Source of the DNA: Hespellia sp.
Lineage (GTDB): Bacteria; Bacillota; Clostridia; Lachnospirales; Lachnospiraceae
Length of the DNA stretch: 64,000 nucleotides
Reading direction: 5' to 3'
Assembly: GCA_028693555.1 (NCBI GenBank)
Contig: JAQUVD010000004.1
Span: 60,390 to 124,389, forward strand
Under the pieces are notes generated by a model, which saw only the letters and a program-made list of their open reading frames with translations, had not been told where the DNA came from and searched no databases. Shown here one piece after another: positions 50,809 through 59,625 of the stretch. The position numbers and the translations under genes were made by a program. Every line of letters begins with the position of its first letter. Position 1 is the first letter of the stretch.

Positions 50809-51257
50809 TGATGAAAGATAACAGACATGTAAAAATTATCGAATTAATTCAAAAACATGAGATAGAAACGCAGGAAGAGCTTGCAGAGCTTTTGAATCAG
50901 GCGGGATTCAAAGTAACACAGGCAACGATTTCCCGTGATATCCGGATGCTGAGGCTGACAAAAGTTGCCGGCGATAATGGCAGGCAGAAATATGTTCAGC
51001 AAAAGAGCGATGAGAACAACATGAATGAAAAATATATGCGTGTATTAAAAGATGGATATGTTTCCATGGACATGGCACAGAACATTCTGGTCATCAAAAC
51101 AGTATCCGGGATGGCAATGGCCGTCGCCGCTGCAATAGATGCCATGAAATGGCATGAGGTTGTAGGCTGTATTGCCGGAGATGACACGATTATGTGCGCA
51201 ATTCGCAGTGTCGAAGAAACGGTGACTGTCATGGAAAAGGTTCGCCGAATTGTTTAA
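50808..51257 (+). CDS. argR: Arginine repressor ArgR/AhrC
   Basis: This 149-residue repressor has an N-terminal winged-helix domain (RHVKIIELIQKHEIETQEEL, then KVTQATISRDIRMLRL with the recognition helix) and a C-terminal hexamerisation and arginine-binding domain (VVGCIAGDDTIMCAIRS with the GDDT motif). It regulates arginine metabolism. The start codon overlaps the nadK stop; a second ATG directly follows. The position before recN is as in Bacillus (ahrC). Confidence 0.95.
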   Translation: MMKDNRHVKIIELIQKHEIETQEELAELLNQAGFKVTQATISRDIRMLRLTKVAGDNGRQKYVQQKSDENNMNEKYMRVLKDGYVSMDMAQNILVIKTVSGMAMAVAAAIDAMKWHEVVGCIAGDDTIMCAIRSVEETVTVMEKVRRIV

Positions 51258-51296
51258 ACAGATGTAAGGGGCAAAGTCATACACAGGAGAATCAAT

Positions 51297-52967
51297 ATGC
51301 TATTAAATTTACACGTAAAAAATCTTGCTTTGATAGATGAAATCGAAGTTGATTTTCAGTCAGGGCTAAATATTTTAACAGGAGAGACAGGCGCAGGAAA
51401 ATCCATTATTCTTGGGTCTGTTCATTTAGCACTCGGCGGTCGCTATTCAAAAGATATGATCCGTAAAGATGCTGATTTCGGACTGGTTGAGCTCTTATTC
51501 TCGGTTGATCATCCGGCAATTGAAAAGGAACTGGAACAATTTGATATTTTTCCGGAAAACCACCAGATTTTATTGAGCCGAAAATTAATGGAAAACAGGA
51601 GTATCAGCCGCATCAATGGGGAGACCGTGAATATGGCAACGCTTCGCGATGTCGCCAGCCTCTTAATTGATATTCACGGACAACACGACCACGAATCACT
51701 GCTGCACAAGAAAAATCACCTGACCCTTCTCGACAATTTTGCAAAGGATACCGTTGTCGATCTAAAGAAGCTGGTTGCCGATGAATATCGCATTTACAAA
51801 GAATGTGAAAAGAATTTATCGGAGGCGCGTATGGACGATTCTGAAAAACAGCGTGAACTTTCACTTTTGGAATATGAAATTCAGGAAATTGAAGATGCAG
51901 AGCTTCAAGTTGGTGAAGATGAGGAACTGGAAACACAGTATCGCCGCATGGTAAATGGCAGGAAAATTTCGGAGTGTGTCAGAGATACGTATCAGTATAC
52001 CGGTTCTTCCGATGGTGCCAGTGACTTTCTCGGGCGTGGAGTCCGCTCTTTGAGCACGATTTCTGATTTAGACGAGAGAGGAAAAGAGTTGTATCTGCAG
52101 CTGTCGGAAGTGGACAGCCTTTTAAATGATTTTAACCGTGAATTGGCCGATTATGAAGATTCCTTTGATTTTTCCGAGGAAGATTTTCAAAAGACGCAAG
52201 AGCGTCTGAATCAGCTTAATTATCTGAAATCTAAATATGGGAATGAAATCGATGATATTCTCAATTATTACGACGAACGGTGTAAACGACAAAACGAGAT
52301 TGCCGACTATGATGCTTATATCGCAAAGTTAAATGCAGAATTAGCGGAGTCTGAAAAAAGACTTGAAAAAGCTTGTACGCAATTATCGAAAATACGTCAA
52401 AAGGAGGCAGTTGTATTCACCCGGGAAATTAAGCAGGGATTGATTGATCTCCATTTTCTTGACGTGCAGTTTGAAATGCGTTTTCAGACATCCGGTCATT
52501 ACTCTGCAAACGGAATCGACGAGACAGAATTTTATATTTCAACGAATCCGGGGGAAGAGCTGCATCCGTTGGGCAGCACCGCTTCCGGTGGCGAACTGTC
52601 GCGGATTATGCTTGCCATTAAAACGGTTATGGCAGAAAAAGAAGACACACCGACCCTGATCTTTGATGAGATTGATACCGGAATCAGCGGAATCACTGCA
52701 GGTAAAGTCGCAAATCAAATGAATCTGATTGCTGCATCACATCAGGTTATCTGTATTACACACCTTCCTCAGATTGCCGCGATGGCTGATGCTCACTTTT
52801 ATATCAGCAAAGATGCCGTAAACAGACATACCAAAACAAGCATACACCTTCTGGATGAAGCAGCATCTATTCAGGAACTTGGAAGAATGATTGGTGGTGA
52901 GAGTATTACAGCCGCTGTTTTGCAAAGTGCAAAAGAAATGAAGAAAAAGCAAAAAAATGAGGAATGA
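51297..52967 (+). CDS. recN: DNA repair protein RecN
   Basis: This 556-residue SMC-like protein has the N-terminal Walker A TGETGAGKSIIL, HGQHDHESLLHKKNHL and coiled-coil arms (about 165-345). The C-terminal signature and Walker B follow (LGSTASGGELSRIMLAIK and LIFDEIDTGISG). It acts early in double-strand break repair. The ribosome binding site is CAGGAGA. Confidence 0.97.
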   Translation: MLLNLHVKNLALIDEIEVDFQSGLNILTGETGAGKSIILGSVHLALGGRYSKDMIRKDADFGLVELLFSVDHPAIEKELEQFDIFPENHQILLSRKLMENRSISRINGETVNMATLRDVASLLIDIHGQHDHESLLHKKNHLTLLDNFAKDTVVDLKKLVADEYRIYKECEKNLSEARMDDSEKQRELSLLEYEIQEIEDAELQVGEDEELETQYRRMVNGRKISECVRDTYQYTGSSDGASDFLGRGVRSLSTISDLDERGKELYLQLSEVDSLLNDFNRELADYEDSFDFSEEDFQKTQERLNQLNYLKSKYGNEIDDILNYYDERCKRQNEIADYDAYIAKLNAELAESEKRLEKACTQLSKIRQKEAVVFTREIKQGLIDLHFLDVQFEMRFQTSGHYSANGIDETEFYISTNPGEELHPLGSTASGGELSRIMLAIKTVMAEKEDTPTLIFDEIDTGISGITAGKVANQMNLIAASHQVICITHLPQIAAMADAHFYISKDAVNRHTKTSIHLLDEAASIQELGRMIGGESITAAVLQSAKEMKKKQKNEE

Positions 52968-52991
52968 TGGATTGTTTTTCTTTAAAAATAT

Positions 52992-52998
52992 CATACTA
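52992..52998 (+). promoter_or_regulatory. Candidate sporulation-type -10 element upstream of spoIVB
   Basis: CATACTA fits the -10 consensus of forespore sigma factors F/G (CATWMTA). No properly spaced -35 is visible (GAATG at 52962 is 25 bases away), and a terminator hairpin follows, so this is weak. Confidence 0.25.
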
Positions 52999-53007
52999 TC
53001 ATTAATA

Positions 53008-53047
53008 CCGAAAAAGTGAATGCCCCGTGGTATTCACTTTTTCTTGT
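53008..53047 (+). terminator. Hairpin between recN and spoIVB
   Basis: A perfect 12-bp stem (GAAAAAGTGAAT with ATTCACTTTTTC) and a 10-base loop lies only about 20 bases before the spoIVB start codon. The 3' arm is T-rich, so it is a plausible recN terminator, but it would also fall within most possible spoIVB leaders. Confidence 0.75.
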
Positions 53048-53063
53048 TGTAAAGGATGATTTT

Positions 53064-54146
53064 ATGAATAAAAAATTATATCGAAAATGTTTACTGCTAT
53101 TCACACTTGGAGTGCTGCTGTTTGCTACGTTTGGGTATTATATTTCAAATGATTCATTTTCATCTGAGAATCCAAGCGCAAATGCATCAGAAGTGCAAAG
53201 CGATATGGTCCTTCTTGGAGGTATGCCGATTGGAATCTATATGCAGACGGACGGTGTCTTAATATTAGGTGCGGGCGATGTCGAACGTGGTGATGGAACG
53301 GTATCCCGACCTGCGGAGCATTTGGTAAAGGCAGGAGATTACATCACCGCAATCAATCAGACCCCCGTTCAAACAAAAAAAGAATTAATCAAAGAGCTGA
53401 AGAAGACCGCTGTATCCGAAACGATTTTGAGTATTCGGAGAAATGATGAGAATATCGAGGTCAAAATGCATCCGATAAAAAATACAGAGGGCGACACCAT
53501 GCTTGGCATATGGGTTCGGGACGATGTGCAGGGACTGGGAACCATTACCTATATCAAAGATCACACGTTTGCAGCTTTAGGACACGGAATTCACGATACA
53601 GACACCAATCAGCTGCTGGAGATTGAACAGGGGATTTTATATCGCACCAATATTCGTTCGATTTCAAAGGGAACAAACGGTTCACCCGGAAGTATGGAGG
53701 GTATCATCGTCTATAACAGATTGAACGAATTAGGAACCATTTATAAAAACAGTGCGACCGGAATTTATGGAACCATCGATAACCTTGAAGAAGTTCTGAA
53801 AGAAAAAATCCCAATTCAGACTGCAGGAACAGACGAGATTCAGACCGGGGCGGCAACCATCCGCTGTGAAATCGGTGATTCGATTCAGGAATATCAGATA
53901 GAAATCACGCACCTTGATTATTCCAATCACGAAATCAACAAAGGAATGACCATTGAAATTACAGATCCTGCGCTTTTAGATCAGACCGGTGGCATTGTGC
54001 AGGGCATGAGTGGAAGTCCTATTATTCAAAACGGAAAACTGGTCGGCGCCGTCACCCATGTTTTTGTCAAAGATTCTAAAAAAGGATATGGCATTTTCAT
54101 TGAAAATATGTCGAAGGAAGAGACGGTACAAAATCTGTCGAATTAA
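53064..54146 (+). CDS. spoIVB: SpoIVB peptidase (stage IV sporulation)
   Basis: This 360-residue S55-family serine peptidase has an N-terminal membrane anchor (LLLFTLGVLLFATFGYYIS), a PDZ domain (about 85-150; VKAGDYITAINQTPVQTKKEL) and the peptidase domain. The catalytic His lies in FAALGHGIHDTD and the catalytic Ser in VQGMSGSPIIQNG. It is made in the forespore and triggers pro-sigma-K processing. The start is the ATG after AAAGGATG; an upstream in-frame ATG overlaps the terminator hairpin. A 0A box lies at its very 3' end. Confidence 0.96.
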   Translation: MNKKLYRKCLLLFTLGVLLFATFGYYISNDSFSSENPSANASEVQSDMVLLGGMPIGIYMQTDGVLILGAGDVERGDGTVSRPAEHLVKAGDYITAINQTPVQTKKELIKELKKTAVSETILSIRRNDENIEVKMHPIKNTEGDTMLGIWVRDDVQGLGTITYIKDHTFAALGHGIHDTDTNQLLEIEQGILYRTNIRSISKGTNGSPGSMEGIIVYNRLNELGTIYKNSATGIYGTIDNLEEVLKEKIPIQTAGTDEIQTGAATIRCEIGDSIQEYQIEITHLDYSNHEINKGMTIEITDPALLDQTGGIVQGMSGSPIIQNGKLVGAVTHVFVKDSKKGYGIFIENMSKEETVQNLSN

Positions 54147-54191
54147 CTCGACAAACTTCTCTTGTATTCGACTTTCCCATTTCTCTATAAT
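54136..54191 (+). promoter_or_regulatory. spo0A promoter with three 0A boxes
   Basis: A perfect 0A box TGTCGAA (54136-54142) overlaps the last codons of spoIVB. Two further boxes lie on the opposite strand with one mismatch each: CTCGACA (54147-54153) and TTCGACT (54167-54173). The third overlaps the -35 of a vegetative-type promoter, TTGTAT (54162-54167), 18-base spacer, TATAAT (54186-54191). Direct autoregulation of spo0A by Spo0A~P is the likely meaning, as known in Bacillus. Confidence 0.75.
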
Positions 54192-54239
54192 GATGCTCGT
54201 GGCGTGTTTTCAGACAAAGCAGGTACAAAGGAGCGAGAA

Positions 54240-55028
54240 ATGGAGCTTTTAAAAGTAGCAATCGCAGACGATAATGAACGTATGCTGAATATGCTTGATG
54301 AAATCATTACCTCAGATAAAGAATTAACGCTTGTTGGAAAAGCAAAAAATGGAGAAGATATGTGTCAGATTATAAAAAATAAACAACCGGATGTTGTCTT
54401 ATTAGATTTGATTATGCCTAAAATGGATGGACTTTCCGTAATGGAGCAGATCAATCATGACCCGTCTTTGATAAAACATCCCCATTTCATTGTTGTTTCG
54501 GCAATCGGACAGGAAAAAATGACAGAAGATGCCTTTGAACAGGGTGCGAATTACTATTTAATGAAACCATTCAGCAATGAAACCGTGCTGAAACGAATTA
54601 AAAGTATCCGGACCATTTATCAGTCAAAATCAAGACAAACAGAAGAAAACTTTCCGCAGACAGTCATGCGGGAAGAAGATTTAGAAATACACGTTACAAA
54701 TCTGCTGCACGAAATCGGTATTCCGGCTCATATCAAGGGATATCATTATCTTCGCGATTCTATCCTGATGGCTGTTGACGATATGGATGTACTAAATGCA
54801 ATCACAAAAGTACTGTATCCAACCGTTGCAAAGAAACACCAGACAACTTCCAGCAGAGTTGAGCGGGCCATCCGGCATGCGATTGAAGTTGCGTGGAGCA
54901 GGGGCAAATTAGATACATTAGATGAATTGTTTGGATATACAGTCAGCACAGGGAAGGGAAAACCGACAAACTCCGAATTTATAGCCTTAATTGCCGATAC
55001 AATACAATTAAAATATAAACAGAGATAA
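54240..55028 (+). CDS. spo0A: Sporulation master regulator Spo0A
   Basis: This 262-residue response regulator has a receiver domain with the acidic pair Asp10/Asp11, the phosphoacceptor Asp56 in [13 protein letters not shown], and the Lys in LMKPF. The Spo0A-specific C-terminal DNA-binding domain includes [19 protein letters not shown] and [20 protein letters not shown], the near-invariant recognition region. The start is the ATG after AAAGGAG; the open frame upstream covers the promoter. It controls entry into sporulation and stationary-phase genes. The order recN-spoIVB-spo0A is conserved in spore formers. Confidence 0.98.
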   Translation: MELLKVAIADDNERMLNMLDEIITSDKELTLVGKAKNGEDMCQIIKNKQPDVVLLDLIMPKMDGLSVMEQINHDPSLIKHPHFIVVSAIGQEKMTEDAFEQGANYYLMKPFSNETVLKRIKSIRTIYQSKSRQTEENFPQTVMREEDLEIHVTNLLHEIGIPAHIKGYHYLRDSILMAVDDMDVLNAITKVLYPTVAKKHQTTSSRVERAIRHAIEVAWSRGKLDTLDELFGYTVSTGKGKPTNSEFIALIADTIQLKYKQR

Positions 55029-55031
55029 TCC

Positions 55032-55060
55032 TTTCCAGATTGGAAAAAATAAGATATAAT
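55032..55060 (+). promoter_or_regulatory. Promoter of glgA
   Basis: TTTCCA (55032-55037), a 17-base spacer and a perfect TATAAT (55055-55060) lie 32 bases before the glgA start. The -35 overlaps a small TTTCCA/TGGAAA inverted repeat, which could be an operator. Confidence 0.6.
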
Positions 55061-55092
55061 AGAGAAAACGTATATTTTTTGGAGGAAAAAAT

Positions 55093-56535
55093 ATGAAAAA
55101 GATTTTATTTGTTGCTTCAGAGTCAGTTCCATTTATTAAAACCGGAGGATTAGCAGATGTTGTTGGATCTTTGCCGAAATATTACGACAAGAAAAAATAT
55201 GATGTTCGTGTTGTCCTTCCAAAGTATACCTGCATAAAACAGGAATTGAGAGATCAGATGGAATATGTAAGTAACTTCTACATGGATATTAACGGCACAG
55301 AGCAGTATGTCGGTATCATGCAGATGGTTTACGATGGTGTTCAGTTCTATTTTATAGACAACGAATACTATTTTGGCGGAATGGTGCCTTATGGTGAGAT
55401 TTATCAGGATATCGGCAAATTTGCTTTCTTTTCAAAAGCGGCACTCAGTATTCTTCCCGTCATTGATTTTAGACCCGACCTCATCCACTGTCATGACTGG
55501 CAGACAGGACTGGTACCTGTATATCTTGACAATTTTCGCTATGGCAGCGAATATTACCGTGGGATCAAGACTGTCATGACCATACATAACCTGAAATTCC
55601 AGGGTAAATGGGATACAAAGGAAGTGCAGAAGATCACAGGACTTCCTGATTATTATTTTGTCCCGGACAAATTGGAAGCTTACAAAGATGCCAATCTGCT
55701 CAAAGGCGGAATTGTATATTCAGACAAGGTTACAACAGTAAGTAATTCTTACGCGGAAGAGATCAAAACTCCATTTTATGGAGAAGCGTTAGACGGATTG
55801 ATGTCAGCCAGATCCAATGATCTTGTCGGCATCGTCAACGGACTGGATTATGAGGATTACAGTCCATTCATGGACAGTCGTATTGCTAAGAACTTTACCG
55901 TTGATACTTTCCGCACAAAGAAGGTTAAGAATAAGGTCGCACTGCAGAAAGAGTTAGGACTCAACGAAGATCCGAAGGCTATGATGATCGGTATCGTTTC
56001 AAGATTAACGGATCAGAAGGGCTTCGATTTGATCGCATATATTATGGATGAGCTTTGTCAGGATGCAATTCAGTTGGTTGTACTTGGAACCGGAACAGAA
56101 CAGTATGAAAATATGTTCCGCCACTTCGCATGGAAATATCAGGGAAAGGTCTCTGCGAACATTTTCTATTCCGAAGACTTGTCACACAAAATCTATGCTT
56201 CCTGTGATGCTTTCCTGATGCCATCTCTGTTCGAGCCTTGTGGACTGAGTCAGCTCATGAGCCTTCGTTATGGAACACTTCCAATCGTGCGTGAGACAGG
56301 TGGATTGAGAGATACCGTAGAGCCTTACAACGAATTCGAGAAGACTGGAACAGGATTTAGTTTCCTGAACTACAATGCACACGAGATGCTTTCCACCATT
56401 CGTTATGCAGAACATATTTATTATGACAAGAAACGTGACTGGAACAAGATTGTAGAACGCGCCATGAATCAGGATTTCTCATGGAAGAATTCTGCAAAAC
56501 AATATGAACAGCTATACAATGACTTGATTGGATAA
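55093..56535 (+). CDS. glgA: Glycogen synthase (ADP-glucose type)
   Basis: This 480-residue GT5 glycosyltransferase has the N-terminal ADP-glucose-binding motif KTGGLADVVGSLPK, HCHDWQTGLVPVYL, GIVNGLDYEDYSP and the C-terminal SLFEPCGLSQLMSLRYGTLPIVRETGGL, the last read in parts. It extends alpha-1,4-glucan chains. No other glg gene is adjacent. The next gene starts 7 bases after its stop, so glgA may share a transcript with the methionine synthase genes. Confidence 0.96.
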   Translation: MKKILFVASESVPFIKTGGLADVVGSLPKYYDKKKYDVRVVLPKYTCIKQELRDQMEYVSNFYMDINGTEQYVGIMQMVYDGVQFYFIDNEYYFGGMVPYGEIYQDIGKFAFFSKAALSILPVIDFRPDLIHCHDWQTGLVPVYLDNFRYGSEYYRGIKTVMTIHNLKFQGKWDTKEVQKITGLPDYYFVPDKLEAYKDANLLKGGIVYSDKVTTVSNSYAEEIKTPFYGEALDGLMSARSNDLVGIVNGLDYEDYSPFMDSRIAKNFTVDTFRTKKVKNKVALQKELGLNEDPKAMMIGIVSRLTDQKGFDLIAYIMDELCQDAIQLVVLGTGTEQYENMFRHFAWKYQGKVSANIFYSEDLSHKIYASCDAFLMPSLFEPCGLSQLMSLRYGTLPIVRETGGLRDTVEPYNEFEKTGTGFSFLNYNAHEMLSTIRYAEHIYYDKKRDWNKIVERAMNQDFSWKNSAKQYEQLYNDLIG

Positions 56536-56542
56536 GACTAAC

Positions 56543-57193
56543 ATGGATAAAAAAACGCGTGAAGCGATTCGATATCTGGGATATGGCAAAAATGCGGTAG
56601 ATGAGCATACACTTTCATTGATTTCCAAGTCCTTTCAGGATTTGGAATCAGTGGCTGTTAAGAAGTCCATCTATCGCATATTTCGCATTGACCATGAAGA
56701 TGAATATAATTTTTCGATAGGAAAAATACACATATACAGTAAGAATTTAGGGAAGAATTTGAAAGGATGCGATCAGATTGCACTTTTGGGTGCAACACTT
56801 GGCACCAAAGTAGATCTGCTGATGAACCGCTACGCTCTGACGGATATGGCACAGGCGGTTGTGATGCAGTCATGTGCTGCTGCTTTTTTAGAGGAGTATT
56901 GTGATGCCTGTCAGGACAACATTGCTTCGCAGCTGCAAAAGGAGCATTTGTATCTAAGACCCCGGTTCAGTCCGGGATATGGAGATTTTGATATTTCCTA
57001 TCAGAAACCACTTATGAAGATTCTCGATTGTGCCAAAACAATCGGGCTTACGATGACAGACAGCTTTATGATGTCACCAACCAAATCGGTGACCGCTGTC
57101 ATTGGAATCAGTTCTTTAAAGGAGCCATGTCATAGGAGTGGCTGTGAGGAATGCAGTAAGACAGATTGTCAGTTTAGAAGGGATATATTATGA
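56543..57193 (+). CDS. Methionine synthase reactivation-domain protein (stand-alone MetH activation domain)
   Basis: This 216-residue protein resembles the C-terminal activation domain of B12-dependent methionine synthase. Matching features are the SAM-binding region LRPRFSPGYGDFDISYQ (RxxxGY core) and MTDSFMMSPTKSVTAVIGIS. It ends with a Cys-rich tail (CHRSGCEECSKTDC). It would supply the SAM-dependent reductive reactivation of cob(II)alamin to the MetH protein encoded next, which lacks this domain. The ATG start has only a weak GGAT site; an in-frame TTG 5 codons upstream overlaps glgA. The stop overlaps the metH start (ATGA). Confidence 0.9.
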   Translation: MDKKTREAIRYLGYGKNAVDEHTLSLISKSFQDLESVAVKKSIYRIFRIDHEDEYNFSIGKIHIYSKNLGKNLKGCDQIALLGATLGTKVDLLMNRYALTDMAQAVVMQSCAAAFLEEYCDACQDNIASQLQKEHLYLRPRFSPGYGDFDISYQKPLMKILDCAKTIGLTMTDSFMMSPTKSVTAVIGISSLKEPCHRSGCEECSKTDCQFRRDIL

Positions 57194-59625
57194 TAACAGA
57201 ACGTTTGGGAACAGAACTATTATTTCTTGACGGCGGAATGGGAACATTGCTGCAGGAGAAGGGTATGAAGCCAGGTGAATTGCCAGAAACCTGGAATATC
57301 ACACATGCAGATGAGATTATAGAAATTCACAAAAAATATTACGAAGCGGGAAGTGATATTGTACTTACGAATACCTTTGGTGCGAATGCACTTAAGTTTC
57401 AGGATGATACATTTCCACTTGAGAAGATTATATCGACTGCGGTTAAGAATGCAAAGGAGGCTTCTTTCCGGGCTGTCAAAGGAGAGCGTGACACATACGT
57501 GGCTCTGGATATCGGGCCGACCGGCAAGCTCTTAAAGCCTATGGGTGATCTTGCTTTTGAGACTGCTTATGAGACATTTAAAGAAGTGGCTGTACTTGGT
57601 GAGGCTGCTGGTGCTGATCTCATCCATATCGAGACAATGAGTGACACCTATGAGGTGAAAGCAGCGGTACTGGCGGCAAAAGAGAATACCAGTCTCCCTG
57701 TTTTTGTCACCCTGATATTTGATGAACGCGGGAAACTTTTAACCGGTGCAGATGTTCCATCTGTCGTTGCTTTGCTGGAGGGTCTCAGAGTCGATGCGCT
57801 TGGCATTAATTGTGGACTTGGTCCAAAGCAGATGATTCCGATTCTCGATCAGCTTCTGGAATACTCCTCACTTCCCATTATCGTAAAACCGAATGCCGGT
57901 CTTCCGGTGCAGCGTGACGGCGAGACCTGTTACGATGTAACGCCAGAAGAGTTTGCTGCGACGATGAAGGAAATTGTCACAAAGGGTGCTGTTGTTGTCG
58001 GTGGATGCTGCGGAACGACTCCGAATCACATCCGATGTATGATTGAATCGGTCCGTGGTATCCCTGTCGTTCCGGTTGTTTCAAAGAATCGAACCATTGT
58101 TTCGTCCTACGGAAAACACGTTGAGCTTGGAACTGGCTCCAAGATTATAGGCGAGCGAATTAATCCAACGGGTAAAAAGAAATTAAAGGAAGCACTTAAG
58201 AACCATCAGATTGATTATCTGATCAAAGAGGGGATTGCACAGGAAGATGCAGGTGCTCATATCCTGGATGTGAATGTCGGACTTCCGGATATTGATGAAC
58301 CGTCTGTAATGAAAGAAGTGATTCAGGAACTCCAGAGCGTCACAAGTCTTCCGCTTCAGATTGATACGGTAGATGTGGAAGCAATGGAATCTGCGATGCG
58401 CATCTATAACGGAAAGCCAATGATTAATTCCGTCAGCGGCAAGAAAGAATCGATGAATCAGATCTTTCCGCTTGTAAAGAAATATGGTGGTGTTGTTGTG
58501 GGACTTACCCTGGATGAGTCCGGAATCCCCGACACAGCAATGGGGCGTCTGGAGATTGCCAAAAAAATTCTGGCTTCCGCAGCGTTATATAACATCGATA
58601 AAAAAGACATTGTAATTGATGTATTATGTATGACCATCAGTTCCGAGCCAAAAGGAGCTGTCACAACGCTAGAAGCATTAAAGCTGGTCAGAGAGACACT
58701 TGGTGTTCAGACAGTTCTGGGCGTATCGAACATTTCCTTTGGTCTGCCGAATCGTCCCGTCATCAATTCTAATTTCTATACGATGGCAATGCAGCAGGGA
58801 CTGAGTGTCGGTATCATCAATCCCATGTCAGAAGACATGATGAAGTCGTATTATTCTTATCATGCACTCATGAGCCTGGATGATAATTGCGAGAATTATA
58901 TTGCACACTATGCCAACCAGACCGCAGCCGCGCCTTCTGTCAGCAGTAAAACAGACAGTGAGCTTACACTGCAGAGCATTATCGAAAAAGGGCTGAAGGA
59001 TGAAGCAGGTGCTGTCACCCAGACGTTATTAGAATCGAAAGATCCACTGGATATCATTAACCAGTATCTGATTCCGGCACTTGATATCGTGGGAAAGGGA
59101 TTCGAAAAGGGGACCGTATTTCTCCCGCAGCTTCTGATGAGTGCAGCGGCAGCTAAAAATGCTTTTGCTGTAATTAAAGATGTGATTGCAAACAGTGGTG
59201 CCCCTGCAGAGCATCTAGATAAAGTTGTTCTGGCAACCGTAAAAGGGGATATTCATGATATCGGAAAGAATATCGTAAAAGTGCTTTTGGAAAACTACAG
59301 TTTTGATGTCATTGATCTTGGAAAAGATGTCCCCCCCGAATTGATTGTGCAGACCGTTCTGGATCAGGATGTACGGCTCGTTGGGCTGAGTGCACTTATG
59401 ACAACAACTGTTGTCAGCATGGAAGAGACCATCAAACAGCTTCGCAGCGCTGCACCGAACTGTAGAGTTATGGTTGGCGGGGCTGTTTTGAATCAGGATT
59501 ATGCTGACATGATCGGTGCAGATTTCTATGGAAAAGACGCAATGCAGTCCGTCTATTATGCACAGAAATTTTTTCAAGATAACCAATCAATGATAACTTC
59601 AGATAAGGAGGAACAAGACATATGA
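57190..59625 (+). CDS. metH: B12-dependent methionine synthase, catalytic part
   Basis: This 811-residue protein has a homocysteine methyltransferase domain (1-290; zinc ligands in INCGLGP and VVGGCCGTTPNH), a pterin-binding methyltetrahydrofolate domain (about 315-580; GERINPTGKKKLKEAL and DVNVGLP), a cobalamin cap domain and a B12-binding domain (about 680-800). The B12-binding signature is DIHDIGKNIVKVLL, with the His as the lower cobalt ligand. The activation domain found in E. coli MetH (1227 residues) is absent and encoded by the gene immediately upstream. Both ends overlap neighbours by four bases (ATGA), so three proteins are translationally coupled. Confidence 0.95.
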   Translation: MITERLGTELLFLDGGMGTLLQEKGMKPGELPETWNITHADEIIEIHKKYYEAGSDIVLTNTFGANALKFQDDTFPLEKIISTAVKNAKEASFRAVKGERDTYVALDIGPTGKLLKPMGDLAFETAYETFKEVAVLGEAAGADLIHIETMSDTYEVKAAVLAAKENTSLPVFVTLIFDERGKLLTGADVPSVVALLEGLRVDALGINCGLGPKQMIPILDQLLEYSSLPIIVKPNAGLPVQRDGETCYDVTPEEFAATMKEIVTKGAVVVGGCCGTTPNHIRCMIESVRGIPVVPVVSKNRTIVSSYGKHVELGTGSKIIGERINPTGKKKLKEALKNHQIDYLIKEGIAQEDAGAHILDVNVGLPDIDEPSVMKEVIQELQSVTSLPLQIDTVDVEAMESAMRIYNGKPMINSVSGKKESMNQIFPLVKKYGGVVVGLTLDESGIPDTAMGRLEIAKKILASAALYNIDKKDIVIDVLCMTISSEPKGAVTTLEALKLVRETLGVQTVLGVSNISFGLPNRPVINSNFYTMAMQQGLSVGIINPMSEDMMKSYYSYHALMSLDDNCENYIAHYANQTAAAPSVSSKTDSELTLQSIIEKGLKDEAGAVTQTLLESKDPLDIINQYLIPALDIVGKGFEKGTVFLPQLLMSAAAAKNAFAVIKDVIANSGAPAEHLDKVVLATVKGDIHDIGKNIVKVLLENYSFDVIDLGKDVPPELIVQTVLDQDVRLVGLSALMTTTVVSMEETIKQLRSAAPNCRVMVGGAVLNQDYADMIGADFYGKDAMQSVYYAQKFFQDNQSMITSDKEEQDI

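Noticed and set aside
53016..53063. Longer spoIVB start at 53016
   Set aside because: It overlaps the hairpin and lacks a binding site; the ATG at 53064 with AAAGGATG gives a normal membrane-anchor N terminus.
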